Shown: positions 31,500 through 44,107 of the stretch, piece after piece
Layout: each line of letters opens with the position of its first letter
Numbering within the stretch: the stretch's first letter is position 1
Source: Sabellastarte sp. h YS-2021
Taxonomy: Eukaryota; Annelida; Polychaeta; Sabellida; Sabellidae
DNA: 64,000 nucleotides
Direction: 5' to 3'
NCBI GenBank assembly: GCA_964017235.1
Contig: OZ024936.1
Location: 62,485,028-62,549,027, forward strand
Translations under genes and position numbers: made by a program
Notes under the pieces: model-generated
Database searches by the model: none
What the model was told of the DNA's origin: nothing
What the model saw: only the letters and a program-made list of their open reading frames with translations

Positions 31500-33095
31500 C
31501 CACTTCACCTCATAAACTGCTCTGGTTGAGCGTCTCTGAGGAGCCTCAATTCATTCTGCCACTTGACCAGAGAAACCTTAGACTCTGATGGTCGAGGTTC
31601 TAGGAGCCAAGCATGAAGCTTCAGAATGGAAGATCTCTGTGCATGCTTCTGTTGAACCTTCCTTGTCTGGGGACATGAACAGGGGTAGTTTCTTGTTGAA
31701 CCTGGTGGCAAACAGGTCTATCTGGGGTGTGTGCCACCTCTGGCAAATCTGGTCGAAGATCCCCTTGTGAAGAGGCCATTCCATTGTGATGAGATAGCCT
31801 GTCTCCTATCACGTTCAACCTGCCTGAAATATGGTGAGGACAATGTTCCTCAGGTTGTACCATGAAAGGAGCCTCCACAGAAGGGCACAAAGAGAGACGT
31901 ATTTCATACCTAATAATTTATGTAGGAAACAACAGTGGTGTTGTCTGTCGCAATAAGAACAGTCTGACCTCTGCAAAGATGCTCAAATTGTTTGAGGGCT
32001 AACAGAACACACTTTCAATTTCAAGAAATTGATATGCAAGTTGCTTTGTGGAACAGACCACAGACCTTTGGCTGTGAAGTCCCCTAAGTGAGCACCCCAA
32101 CCTTCGTTTGATGCATCTGTAAAGATTTGAAGCGCATGCTGGAAAGTGTGAAAGAGGTTGGCCTACTAGGATGTTCTTTTTGGAGCCACCATGGTAAATG
32201 CATGTGGAGGGACTTGAGAAAGGGGGTAAGCTTTATCAAGGACTCTGGGACATGCCAGTTTGCTTTGAGGTGCCACAGACGTCCTTAGGGAACCTGCATT
32301 TCAGAGGCAGTGAGAAGGCCTATTAGGGACATGAACTGTCTCACCATACACTGGTACTGTCTTTGATTCAGGGCTTCCCATGTCACTAGGGTGGGCCTGA
32401 CTAGTCCTTGTTTTAGGTCGTACTCATAGCCTACGAAGTTGAAAACCTGTTGAGGGACTAAGTCCTACTTCTGTAGGTCGACAAGCCAGCCTAGTTCTTG
32501 GCATAAAGCCAGGAGAGACTGAATAAGTTGGTGACATGTTTCCTCGTCCTTTACCCAGATGAGCCAGTCATCTAGGTACTGGTGAATCTGGATGTGATGA
32601 CTTTGAGCCATGCGTTTGACCTCCTTTACCATGAGAGTAAACTCCATGGGAGCTGTGGAGAGGCCAGAAGGTACAGCTGTGAACTGAAAGGTCTGATTTT
32701 GACAGTGAAACCTTTGGTATTTTCAAGAGCTGTGGCTTATGGGAATGTTAAAGTAGGCATCCCTGAAATCTAGAGAGGTGACCCACTCTCCTGTTTGCAG
32801 TGACAGCCTTATAGACTCTGGAGTTTCCATCTTGTTTAGAGAGCCGAGGTCTAAGATTGGGTGCTACTTGTTGTTTGGTTTTGGAACCAAGAAGGGCTTG
32901 CGCCCTGGGAGGCTCATACTTTCCAAAAGTCTTTCAGATGACTCCCACAGGTAGATTTTGTGCAACATTATGAACATTTTCTAAAGGTTGTTTGTGAACA
33001 GACCACAAATGATTTCCAAATGAAGTGTGCTTTACAGGCTTTATTCTGATCTTTCCACTGCAGGGCTGACTCCTTTCTCTATTGGATGCCCTTGA
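31500..33095 (-). pseudogene. DIRS 2 RT / RNase H / methyltransferase-like remnant
   Basis: From 33095 downwards are pieces of the RT N-terminus (NVHNVAQNLPVGV), a deletion that jumps to the LGSKTKQ/SKPNN region, motif B and MEFTLMVKEVKRM, HQYLDDWLIW (catalytic YLDD intact), an RNase H TDNTTVV-like segment near 31940, and PQIDLFATRFNKKLPLFMSP. Several frameshifts separate them. An 11-base deletion lies where the complete element has its TAG, so this copy cannot show whether that stop is ancestral. Confidence 0.8.
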
Positions 33096-33628
33096 AAAAA
33101 CCCACAGCCTGGGGAAATAGTTTTTAACACAATGACATATAGAAGTAGTGAAACAATACAAAGACCATGATACTTTCAGCGTGGTGTCACTTATATAAAG
33201 GTCCAAATAATGTTTAAATAGAGAAAATAGCATCGAAGAGAAAGAAAACATATGTAGATAAAGTACTAAAACAAGGCAATTCAAGATTTTCGAACTCAAG
33301 GTCACTATGGCAAGGTCAAAGGTCAAATCAAGGTCAGGCCATGACGTTGCATACCTACACCCCCTAACCAATGTCCCTACCAAGTATCAACTTCCTACAT
33401 TTTACGGTTTCCGATATATAGCCCAGACAAGATTTTATAGGTCAAGGTCACTAAGGCAAGGCCAAAGGTCAAATCAAGGTCACACCATGAGGTTGCACGC
33501 CTACACCCCCTAACCAAAGTCCCTACCGAGTATCAACTTCCCACACCTTAAAGTTTCTGAGATATGGCCCGGATAAGATTTTATAAGTCAAGGTTACTAC
33601 GGCAAGTTCAAATCAAGGTCAGACCATG
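33095..33628 (-). mobile_element. Family A fragment inside DIRS 2
   Basis: Begins near AACCCACAGCCTGGGG, a mutated inverse of the family A 3' terminus. It continues through the A-specific 3' segment and about two satellite units (CAAGGTCAAAGGTCAAATCA, CTACACCCCCTAACCAATGT). It lacks the 5' hairpin end and stops at DIRS sequence near 33629. Confidence 0.65.
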
Positions 33629-33753
33629 ACCGGCACTAATGCTGGTTCTGCTGGAGGTAACTCAGAATGTCCTTTTCCGGTGTTTGTTGAGACCGGTTTG
33701 CACCGGGCCATTGGCATTAGTCTTTTAGGTATGATATATTAACACAATAAAAT

Positions 33754-33945
33754 TGACTCATTATTGCTCCTAGACATTTGGGATGTTAAACTAACCTATA
33801 GGAAATCATGTACTGTGGATCTCTTGATGAGGTCAGATTTAATCTTTGACCTTTCTGTCAAGGTCAAACGGGGGTCAACCATCTTTAAAGGGCCTAGAAC
33901 TCACTTATTATTGGTCCTAGAGGCTTGGGATGTTGAATTTAGTAA
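33754..33945 (+). repeat. C-like satellite array, right part
   Basis: A little more than one unit (TTGCTCCTAGACATTTGGGATG, AACCTATAGGAAATCATG, CAAGGTCAAACGGGGGTCAA). It continues the array interrupted at 30554. Confidence 0.8.
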
Positions 33946-36884
33946 CTTCCCATTGCCAAACATTTATTTTTCAAAAGAAAATATGTGCGACATCTTCAGA
34001 ACATATGTCCAAACATTTGTCTATTTCATCAATACTGCTTCATGAATTAATATTTTAAGTACATTTATCATTATACAAATACAACCTCCTTCATGTAATA
34101 AATATACACTTCAGGGCAAGAGATAAATGACGTCAGAGGTCTCGTTTCTTATCGGGTGGAAGGATTTGTCAGGTACCTCGACTATTGGACTAAATAGGGT
34201 ATTCTCAGACTTGTCTTCTCAGACTTTAGAAGGCGGTCTATCCTCACAGTCAGCTAGTATTTTTTTCCTAGAAATCTTTTCAACATGTGTCTAAATTATG
34301 CAAAATATATCCAAAAGATGATTATCTGAATTGTGTTAGGTGAAGACAATGATGAACCTTTCCAATTTGTAAACCTATTTGGTAACTTCTGGGATTCACT
34401 CAATGGACTGTGTTGGATCCGTCATTTACTTGACACATTTTATAGGTCACACAATAATGGATATTAAGTTATTATTCCTTTTCACTGTAAACTCAACAGA
34501 ATTGGCTAGTAATTTACTAGTAGTAAACGCTGACTTTCCTACCAATGTCAAGGAAGAGAATTCAAACCATCAACCTCCGAGGTGAAAGGAGGTTAAGTGT
34601 AAGTACTATACTTGGGACAACCCTGCCACATTTAATCAATTTAGTGCCTTTTATATCCTTCAGTTATTATTAAATAATAGTTCATATACAATGGCACCTT
34701 TAGTATCCAACCATGCTGGGAAAGTGACTATACAATGGCACCTTAATTATTAGACAGAAAAGTTAATATAAAATGGCAATTTTATTATTAGACTGAAAAG
34801 TTAATATAAAATGGCACCTTCGGGCCGTTTGATAATTTAAAACCATCATAAAGCACTCGAATATGTCTTTTATTCCCATAGTATAAAATGGCACCTGTGG
34901 TATCAGTTTTGGCTTGGCAAGGGACTATGCAATGTCACTTATTATCGGACCATGTCAGCTAATATACAGGGACGCTTCCAATTAACAACCATGCTGAGAA
35001 AGTTAATATACTATGGTACCTTTATTGCTGGGACAAATGCTGGGAAAGTTTATGTAAAATCCACAACACTGGATTACTGACCTTGACTGCCCCTAATGAT
35101 CAATACTTTTGTTTAGTTAGCTCCCCACTGTAGGGAAGACATTGCACCTTCAAAGCAGTAGATTAGATTAGATAAAATGGTTCCTTGCAGATAATTTAAT
35201 GTAAAATGGCACCTCCATAAACGATCATTCTTATTATGTAATGTATATAAAGTGGCCCCCACCACAACAGACCATTCTAAGAGAGTCAAATATTGATCAG
35301 ATAGAAGATATTTTTCAATATAAAACTGTAAGGAGATGAAAAAAATTATTTTTACAAATTAAATTTCATCTATTCTGCAATAATGCTTGGAAGAAAAGTA
35401 GGAAGTAAAACACAAACTCCATTATACATGAGTTTATTTCTCAGTCTTACAAAACTGAACTAAACAATCTCTGGAATAAAAATTCCTTTCATGTTAAGAC
35501 ACCATAAGTTTTTTTTTAACAATTGCAGAAACTCAAATGACATTTACCAGTGTGGAAAACTAATACACATTTCAATAGTACAGAAGTTTTGGCAACAAGT
35601 GGTGTAAAAAGGCAGTTTTAAACATTTTGAGAAAAACTCATTCTTGTGTCATGGAATAAATTATTTGATTATACAGTAGAAATTCCTGTGAAAACTTTCT
35701 TTTTCAAAAGTTCAAAATTATTAAAACCATTTTACTTGATCCAATTACTAATTTCCTATCTATTATAACCTATTGTATCTATTATAAACCCATTGTACAA
35801 CCAATCAATTTCCAAATGTATTTGTAATATACAGTTTTTCTGAACTATAAACTGCACTGATTAAATTCAAACTGTAATACAATTTCCAAATGTATTTGTA
35901 ATATACAGTTTTTCTGAACTATAAACTGCACTGATTAAATTCAAACTGTAATACAATTGATCTGCATTTATTGGATTAAAACAACATACTGTACTGTAAA
36001 TGATTGATCTGTTTATATTCAAATAATCAGTGGTATTGTAACAACAAATGAACTGTGATTAGATTCAAACAATAGGATGTGGTTTAATGCGAATGATATG
36101 ATTCAAACAATATGCTGTACCACATTATAAATGCAGAGTAGATTTTATATTCAAACAATACGCTGTACTATACCATAAATGATCTGTGTTGATTACGGAT
36201 GAATCAATAGGCTGTAGAGACTTACATAAAGATATTTTGATACCTTACATTCTCAAAATGTCCAAGTTCAAACAAGTAGCAGTGCTATATTCACAGTCAC
36301 TCACATTTCTACTCTGTAGACTGTAACACCATACATAAAAATGAAACAAGGCCGAAAGGGATTTTGGTCTACTAGTACGAGCTGTAAAGTCATCAGAGAC
36401 AGCAGTAGTGGACTGAAGTACTATCATAGCCCAACTTAACTTCAGTGGAGAGATACGCATCATACTACACCACAATCCATGAAAGTCCTCAGACAAAAAA
36501 AAAGGTGGGGTGGAAGTGAATCCTAGAAGCACAAGTCTCGCTAGAGCTCATGCTTAAAAATTATGCTTCAAAACAGTGACTGAGCAATGTTTTGATTATT
36601 AAAATTCGTAATTATAAATACTAATGTAGTTAAAAATGCAAATGAACAGACGGTTGCACTATCATGGATTATTTTGTTTTGTCAAAGTTTAAAGTTTAGT
36701 CTTTAAAGAAGAAAAAACTATTAGCATAAAATTGCGTTAAAATATTCAATTTTACCAACAAGCTAAGTTTATGGATAACATCCATTATATCTTTCCAGTC
36801 ACAAATAAAAAATACTTGGGAGATCATTCTGTAAATTTGAAAATTTTAATTACTTAAATGTAGCTTTTATAAGCTACAAGCTTA
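33946..36884. other. Unannotated stretch with degenerate repeats
   Basis: From 34673 to 35260, imperfect units containing AAAATGGCACCTT recur every 50-90 bp. A short block at 34829-34880 (AAACCATCATAAAGCACTCG) recurs at 49808-49860. A perfect 74-bp tandem duplication lies at 35806-35953. The open frame at 36245-36532 (minus) has no recognised domain. No host exon is supported. Confidence 0.45.
35806..35958. repeat. Perfect 74-bp tandem duplication
   Basis: Copies at 35806-35879 and 35880-35953 are identical, and the next CAATT continues the period. The unit begins CAATTTCCAAATGTATTTG. More diverged ATTCAAACAATA...GCTGTAC repeats follow to about 36180. Confidence 0.9.
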
Positions 36885-36914
36885 CCATGTGGGACTGAAT
36901 GCTGTCCTCTAGGT

Positions 36915-37930
36915 GTGCTGAAATGGCTTCTGTCCAAGGAAGGAGGCTGTCCAGCGACTGAGGATATCTCCAGTGCTCCTTGAGATGAAACTGAAAGGGC
37001 CTCATGTGAAGGCATCCCTCCGGGACCATTTACTCCGTTGAGGCAAGCACCTCAATTAGCGACATCAAACATCTTGCAGTCAAAACATGTTTTGACTTGA
37101 GTCGTAGGATCAAGTCCTGGTGTTTGAGCCATCTCTCTTGAGTGGGTTTTACAAGGGCTGAATCTAGATGGTATTTGTAGCCCACGAACGAAAACACCGA
37201 AGTAGGTTTCAGTTCTGATTTTTCCTGATTTATTATCTAACCCAAGGACTGGGTTAGGTCTACTACTGCCTGAGTGCTCACTTGGGCTTCCTCCTGAGAC
37301 TGGGACCTGATCAGCCAGTCGTCCATGTATTGGTGAAGTCTGAGTCCTCTGGAGAGGGTCATTAGCTTCACTTCCTTTACAATCATTGTAAAGACCTGGG
37401 GGGCTATGGCTAGTCCGAAAGGGAGGGAGGTGAACTGGAACACCTGGGACCTGTAGCAAAACCTAACTAATAGGTATTCCTTGAGTTTGGATGGATGGGG
37501 ATGTGAAGCTAAGCATCCGATAGGTCTATCGACGATACGCATTCCCCTGGAATCAGGGAGGTCCTGATGGACTCTGGAGTTTACATTTTGAACTTTTCTA
37601 GAAAAGTGTTGATCCTTCTTAGGTCTATGACCAGCCTCCACCTTTGGTGAGGCTTGGGTATTAGAAACAGGTGACTATAAAACCCGAGAGATTTTACATT
37701 TTCCACCCTTTCAATTGTGTTCTTTGACAGAAGAGACTGGATACAAGTGGCCAGAGCTTGGTCTTTTTGACGGGCCTTGTATTATGACTGAATCAGAGGG
37801 AATCTGGCCAGACTTGGTTTTGAGAGGAATGGCAGTACGTAGCCATTGGTGATAATGTTTAACACGTTTGATGAACATTTGTTTGTTGGCCAGTCTCTTC
37901 TGAAAGAACGGAGGTGACCTCCTACTGGTG
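36915..37930 (-). pseudogene. DIRS 3 reverse transcriptase, truncated
   Basis: The minus-strand translation includes SLGFYSHLFLIPKPHQRWRL, LPFGLAIAPQVFTMIVKEVK (motif B) and HQYMDDWLIRS (catalytic YMDD). A stop follows shortly after DLTQSLG. The next part continues as KSELKPTSVFSFVGYKYHLD and LHMRPFQFHLKEHWRYPQS, then meets the terminal repeat. At least one stop and the missing 3' half make it inactive. Confidence 0.8.
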
Positions 37931-38021
37931 GAGGCTGTTAAGGAGCCATTGGGGGGGGAGGGGTTTCCACACCCTCGCCCTTTGTTGTGGGGTTGAAAAC
38001 GACCCCTGTAGCTTCTGAAGT

Positions 38022-40124
38022 TCAGTTTCCCCCTACCTGAGGAAAATGATTGGTTACTGCTTTGTGAGGAGTTGCCCCCATAGGGCTGTTTCCTGTAGGA
38101 GCCTCTTTTCTTGTTGTGGGAGTCACGAAAGGGCTTATAGGGTCCGAAACCCTGAGAGTCTTTAGAGGGTCCTTTTTAAGGAGGAAGTCTTCTCCCTCCT
38201 TTACAAGTTGAGACTTGAACAAGGATGAATGCCAAAAGGGTGAATTTCTGAGTTCTTGGCGTCTCGTTTCCCCTAGTTGTGGTTGTAAAAGGGTCATTTC
38301 GGCTTCGTGCCTTAGTAGGCCGGTGTTACGTATGGTATATAACTCCCTCTGGAGTATATGGGCCAAGGATTTGCTGAGGCAAGTGAGAGCCCTGTGTTGA
38401 ATAAAAACAGTCTTATTCCACAGGTCTAAGTATTCACAGGCTTGTTCATATCCACGTTTGGCTGCTTTCTCAGGATTGGCACCTTTCTGAATTTGAGATT
38501 TGACTCTCTTGAAGGTTGACTTCAGGCTATGCTGGCACTTCTCAAGAGTGGCATTGCAAGAAGATGAAGTCTTGGCAAAGGCAGAAGTGAAGTTAAGAGT
38601 GGATATGTTTTGCCTAGATTGATGTTCCAATTCCTTAAGAACTGGTAGGGGAACCTTGCCCATAGGAGCCCCAGGGGGTTTAGGAGTAATACAGATTTTT
38701 GCAAAATCTGTATTCAACTCCTGAATTTTCTCCTCATAACAGGGCTGTCCCACCTTGTACCACTTTGTAGTGGAAGGAGGTTTGATGTATTTACCCTCAG
38801 GTAAATTAGCGGCCTAGAAATCATATTCGAACTTATCAAAGGCATCTTTGATAACTGAGCTAAGAGGTAGCATAGAGGAAGGACCTAGAGGTCTGAGCTC
38901 TTGACGGCCTTTCTCATCATCCAGACCCATAACTGAAGTTGAAGACCTAGCCATAGAGTCCCTGGGGTCAGGGAGAGAAAGGATGCACCTGAAAGTGTCC
39001 ACCTCTTCAGCGTATTGGGAGGGAACGTCAGACAGAGCTACTTCCCTATAATAAGGAGGGTCTGGATCATGTTGAGGTTGGTCTTGGTCAGAGAGAGCCC
39101 CAGAGGGCTGAGCCCCAGAAGGCTTTGAAGACCTGTGTCTGTCTACAGAGGACTGATCTTCCTCTGAGGAAGATGACACGTATCTGGACCTCACCTTATG
39201 TTTACTCTTGTCAGCATGTTTTTTGGATCTAGAAGATGCAATTTGAGGTTCATCGGACTCATCAATTAGTTGATCCGAGGCAGACCTTGGGTCAACAACA
39301 TGCCTTTTGTGAGAGTGAGAGTGTGTTTTAGGTCTAACCGAAGCCTTCTTAGAAGGCTCCTCGGCTGCACCAGAAGGCTGATCCGATGTCATATGATGAT
39401 CAGCATCGAGATGAGGTGGAAGTGCAGGACCATAGTCCACTTCCATTTGCTCAAGATTTAAGGCAGCCCGAGGTTAACTCGGAGGGGGTAGGTCCAGATT
39501 TACAGCAGCTTGTGAAGGTCCATACTTAGAAGCTGAAGCCGAGGTCTGATCACCCTCGACTTGCTTTTTTGTAGTTAGTTCGTCTCGGAGAGACTGGAAA
39601 GCTTCTAACATTGAAGCCTGAAAGGAACCCATTTGCTGCTGTAAATGGATGTTACGTGAATCACCCAAGGATTTTTCTAATTTAGCTTCAATTTTCTGCT
39701 GTAAGGCATTATCTGGGGTGGGTGGGACAGTTTTGGCTGGTGTCTTGAGAGACAATGAACTGAAGGGTAGGGGCTGTGGACGTGGGGGTGAGGTAAATAA
39801 GTTATCAGCAGCACTCTCAAGGTCTGCATTGGAGCCAGTAAAAGAATCCACGTCATCCCCTAGAAGATCTAGTTCATCGTCTTTTGAAGTGCAAGTGAGG
39901 GCTTTTTGCTTTTTAATATAATGTTTCCCTTGAGAGATTTTCAGCATTTGTTCTTCAGTAAAAGAACCACATATTTGACACAGACTTTCAAAAGTGACAC
40001 AGGGGTCATCACCCTTGCCAGATTCCCTACAGGTAGGGCAGTAATTATGTGTGTCAAATGGAAAGCAAAAATGCCTACACTTGCCAGATCTCGGTTTGTC
40101 TTTATTTGTTTGGTGGGTAGACAT
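38022..40124 (-). pseudogene. DIRS 3 ORF1 (gag-like) with in-frame stops
   Basis: The likely start is at 40124 (MSTHQTNKDKPRSG). The N-terminal zinc pattern CRHFCFPFDTHNYCPTCRES, then GKGDDPC and LCQICGSFTEEQ, parallels ORF1 of element 1. A Ser/Lys-rich middle and a Lys/Arg-rich C-terminus (RGYEQACEYLD, GNSPMGATPHK) follow. The frames ending at 39474, 38814 and 38022 share one register and are separated by stop codons, so two nonsense changes have broken a single gene. Confidence 0.8.
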
Positions 40125-40497
40125 TTTGAAACGCAATAAAAGATGTAGATGTAAAAAGCTGAACCGAGGAAAACTCAAAACACGCGAAAATAAAGAAAAA
40201 TACTTATCCTGTCAAAACAGAAATTCTACAGAATATTCTATGATATATAATGAATGAAATGACCAAAAATAAACATCCAACAATACATATGTGCTGAGAA
40301 ATAGATGAAAATATCTGTGTAAGTGACAGACGCTACCAATTCACGCGGCGAGAAAGTAGGGCGAAAGGTTACCACAAGACGACAACTGGAGGCTACGGCC
40401 AACTATAAATGTCTATTTTTCTTAGACGTTGGCCTGATACCTTGCGGCCATCCGAGAACAGCATTCAGTCCCACATGGTAAGCTATTGTAGCGCAAT

Positions 40498-42890
40498 AAA
40501 ATATATCATGCAAACTTGATTGATATTGTGTTTAACATTACTTTCCACAAAATGTAAGTCTTGGAGTAAGAAATGTGAGGAAGTCTGTGATTACATTAGG
40601 CCCCTGATCTCTCTTGATATAAATTTTGCACAATGAAGAAGAATTTTTATCTTTTTGTCTCACTTTTAAAGAGTGCTCCCAGTGACTAATTTCAGATTCT
40701 GTAGTAAATTTCTGACTCACACTACTCACTATACATGACTGTATATAGTCAAAACAATTTGAAACTGGCAGAGAGCAATCAATATTCTAACTTAAATCAG
40801 AGCCACATTCAAATATGATCCCCGAGATGATGTGCGGTCACTTAAGAAAACGGTGGCATTAATTTCTTTCTTTTGATAAGAGGCTTGTGGCCAACACTTG
40901 AATAATTTCTAATCTCACTAGACCAAAGTAAAAGCTAAACAAATTGCCAGAAACAAACAACAAATAACAAGGCTCAAGCTTTTTAAAATACCACATTCAG
41001 TATCCCACTATGGGAGCTGCATCAACAATGTCTGTGTACATTGAATATAACTCAAGAATATATACAAAAGGAACCGTGGCAAATTAAATCTCAATACAGC
41101 CAAAGTCATAGTTGTGGTACACAATCATGGGTTACTACCCAGGACCTCATTCTGACATCACAGATATTAGGAGTGTCATTATGATGTCAACTGTGTTGAC
41201 CTAATTTGACCTAGCAACATTGTGTGACCTCACTAGGTTACAATATTTGACCTCTCTGTCCATGATTCTCATTGGTCCAGGGACTCTGTCACGTAGTGAC
41301 CGATCCCCTGACTACATCTGAACTCAGTTCAAATAGGTCAAGCACACATCAAATAGGTCAAATAGGTCAAAGTACACATCTGTGACATTGGAACTGTTAC
41401 ATCAGTTAGGAATGTTTATGTTAAACTTTGGTATTTACATCTGCTAAAAAAAACAGAATTGTACTCAACTGAGTTCTATTTAAAACAGATTTGACTACAA
41501 ATAGTTAAAACACAGTGCATTAATAATCACAAGCTTAAGGGTTACAGCAGTATATGAAACAATTCCATTAGAATCTGTAATAATACTTTTCTGGTTGCTA
41601 TTACTATATATTAGGACAACATTATTATATAAAATATATAGACAATATCTGTACAATTTACTCCAAAACAACATCAGATAGTGATCATAAAATGTTTGAT
41701 TACAGTAAATAATGCACATGTAGAACCAGTGTCAGTAAAACTTAAGGTACAAGTGAAACAAGCTTTAAGGTGTCAGTCACAAAATGTCATATATTTTTGG
41801 AGACACAAGTGGATATTGGAGGTCCTAGTTATATTTAGCATCTACTGTATACCATAGAAATCGGTAATATAACTAGAGCCAAATGCAGTGGATATTGGAA
41901 GTTCAAGTTATACAGACTATGCAGTATACCATGCTGTGTTAGATAGCAAACATAGGTGTTATCCTTTGCAATTGAGAGATGTCACAATAATTAAACATTA
42001 TAATATTGAAACAAAGCATCTAACAAAATAAAGATAAAATAGTATAGATCTAATCATGTGTAATTAAATCTGAAGAGACCTGAGGCATAATGAGAGATTG
42101 TTTTAATTAAAAGTGGAACAATTTAAGTTTTTTGAAAATTGGATACAAGCATGGTACAATGAAACATTGTTAAGGTAAATCTCAGGATACCCGAAAAATA
42201 CTTCTTCTTAACAAGCAGCTCCAGATAACAATGCTTATTTCAATAAATACTCCCTCGGAGGTTAAGATTTTTCCTTTCCTGAGAGAGAATTTAACTAGAA
42301 GGATTTCAATGTGTATTCAGAATATTTTTACTTGACCTTGGTCCATAATACTTATAGTCAAAGCAAAAATTTTTTTTTATTGAATTCATACTTCAAAATG
42401 GAGTATCAGAATCAGAATTAAAATGGAATAACTAACAAAAAACTATGGGTCTTCAGCCGCAAAAGTTTGGATAAGTGTTAAGTTTTTGGCTGAAATTACT
42501 TAACAGTACTCATAAACTTTCAACGTATGGGTGAATAATACTGCTATAAACTGGAAGCATAGTGTTAAGTGAATATACTAAATAAGTTAGAACAGCTACA
42601 AAAGCCCAGTCAGATGTAGAAAAGCACAAGTACAAAATAACAGATAATAAGAGCCAGATATATAATATAAAAGATAAATTTCAAACTTCAATAATGTATA
42701 CAAAAATACACAAATTCAATCTAAAAGCAGGAATGTACCACTATGACACAAAATGGTTTTGGAGATTAAAAAATGAATGTTACACAATATATCATAGAAG
42801 ATACAATTGTAGTGAAAAATAATACGCAAAACATTTTATCAAAAGAAATCTACAATTACACTGCTGTCTCTATTGCCTTTTTTCCGATTT
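40498..42890. other. Unannotated AT-rich stretch
   Basis: No exon or element terminus is supported. AAATAGGTCAA motifs recur three times at 41331-41372, and TGACATCA-like motifs occur near 41155. Short open frames lack recognisable domains. Confidence 0.4.
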
Positions 42891-44098
42891 GCTTGAAAAT
42901 AGCATAATGTCTATTTTTGCAAAAAATCGAAAATGGCCGCCATTTTTGGCGAAACAAAATTTTTGAAAATTGGCATAGCTACTCTGCAAAGATACCCTGT
43001 GGTTCAAAAATTTCGACGAAATCGCTCTATCTAGCACAGTTTTCGAGCATTTTTGTGTGTTGCAATTTTTGTGAAAAATTTGAAAATTACTGCCATTTTT
43101 AGCGAGACAAAATTGTTTTAAGAAACTGGCATAGCGACTCTGCAGAGATACCCTGTGGCTCAAAAATTTTGTTGAAATCGCTCTATCTAGTAGGGTTTTC
43201 GAGATACAAGCATTTTTGTATTTTGCAATTTTTGCGAAAAATTTGAAAACTCAAAATGGTCGCCATTTTTGGTGAGACAAATTTTTTTTTGAAAATTGGG
43301 ATAGCTACTCTGCAGAGATACCTTGTGGGTCAAAAATTTCGTCGAAATCCCTCTATCTAGTATGGTTTTCGAGATACAAGCATTTTTGTGTTTTGCAATT
43401 CTTGCGAAAAATTTGAAAATTCAAAAATGGCCGTCATTTTTGTCGGGAAAAAATTATTTTGAAAATTGGGATGAGATACTCTGCAGAGATCCCTGTGGGT
43501 TAAAAATTTCGGCGAAATCCCTCTATCTAGCATGGTTTTCGAGATATAAGCATTTTTGTGTTTTGCAATTTTTGCAAAAAATTCAAAATGGCCGCCATAT
43601 TTGGCTAAACAAAAATTTTTTGAAAATTGGCATGGTTACTCTGCAGAGATGACCTGTGGCTCAAAAATTTTGTCGAAATCGCTCTATCTAGAACGGTTTT
43701 CAAGATATAGGCATTTTTGTGTTTCCTTATTTGGAAAATTTGTAATGATTAATTAATCATTTATTACTCGGTCACTTCTTAACCAATCAATGCCAAAATC
43801 TAATGATTTCCAGATTTTAATAGAATGAATGTATTTGTCAAGTTTCAGGTGAATTGATAAAATCCCTTTCAAGTTATCATCCGGACAAGCTTACCCATCG
43901 AAAAAAGACACTTTTGGTCATGTGACCTCTCTGATTGGTCGAAAGGTCACTGCAGTATATTAAAAAAAATCCCCAAGGCTACTGCATACACCTGCCAAAT
44001 TTGAAAAGAATCCGCTCTGCGGGGACAGAGTTATAAGGAAAATAAAGGGCGGAGCCAGATATCCTTCCATACACAAACAAATAGCTTAATAGCTTCCG
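42891..44098 (-). mobile_element. Family B satellite-core element, copy 2 (inverted)
   Basis: The minus-strand sequence matches the left unique part of copy 1 (AGAGGTCACATGACCAAAA, TCAATTCACCTGAAACTT, GATTTTGGCATTGATTGGTT). It is followed by about five B units (TTTCGACGAAATTTTTGA-type) ending near 42900. It lacks the 133-bp D satellite and the AAGCGTCCC hairpin. It abuts the family A copy at 44108. Confidence 0.7.
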
Positions 44099-44107
44099 AG
44101 ATGCCCA

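Larger units (their letters stand above)
30555..33753 (-). mobile_element. DIRS element 2, decayed and partly deleted
   Basis: A minus-strand DIRS element. Its right edge is at 30555 (AAAATAGAAAATTTAATAAG) and its left edge near 33753 (...TTAACACAATAAAA). An internal complementary region at 30827-30925 again joins both edges. Fragments of recombinase, RNase H and reverse transcriptase are present, but ORF1 is gone and the reading frames are broken. A family A fragment (33095-33628) has inserted into its 5' part. The flanks join GGGCCTAAAA to TTGACTCATTATTGCTCCT, a normal C-satellite unit with no target duplication. Confidence 0.85.
36885..40497 (-). mobile_element. DIRS element 3, internally deleted
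   Basis: A minus-strand element bounded by inverted copies of TACCATGTGGGACTGAATGC, near 36893 and 40465. The 5' edge (minus) is ...TTTTATTGCGC, like the TTTTATTGCG edge of element 1. Broken ORF1 and reverse transcriptase are present. RNase H after its first part, the recombinase, the internal complementary region and most of the right terminal repeat are gone; the RT frame runs straight into the terminal motif at about 36915. Its sequence is clearly diverged from elements 1 and 2. Confidence 0.8.

Noticed and set aside
36245-36532. 95-residue minus-strand ORF as a host exon
   Set aside because: No recognisable domain, no convincing splice borders, and it lies between degenerate repeats.
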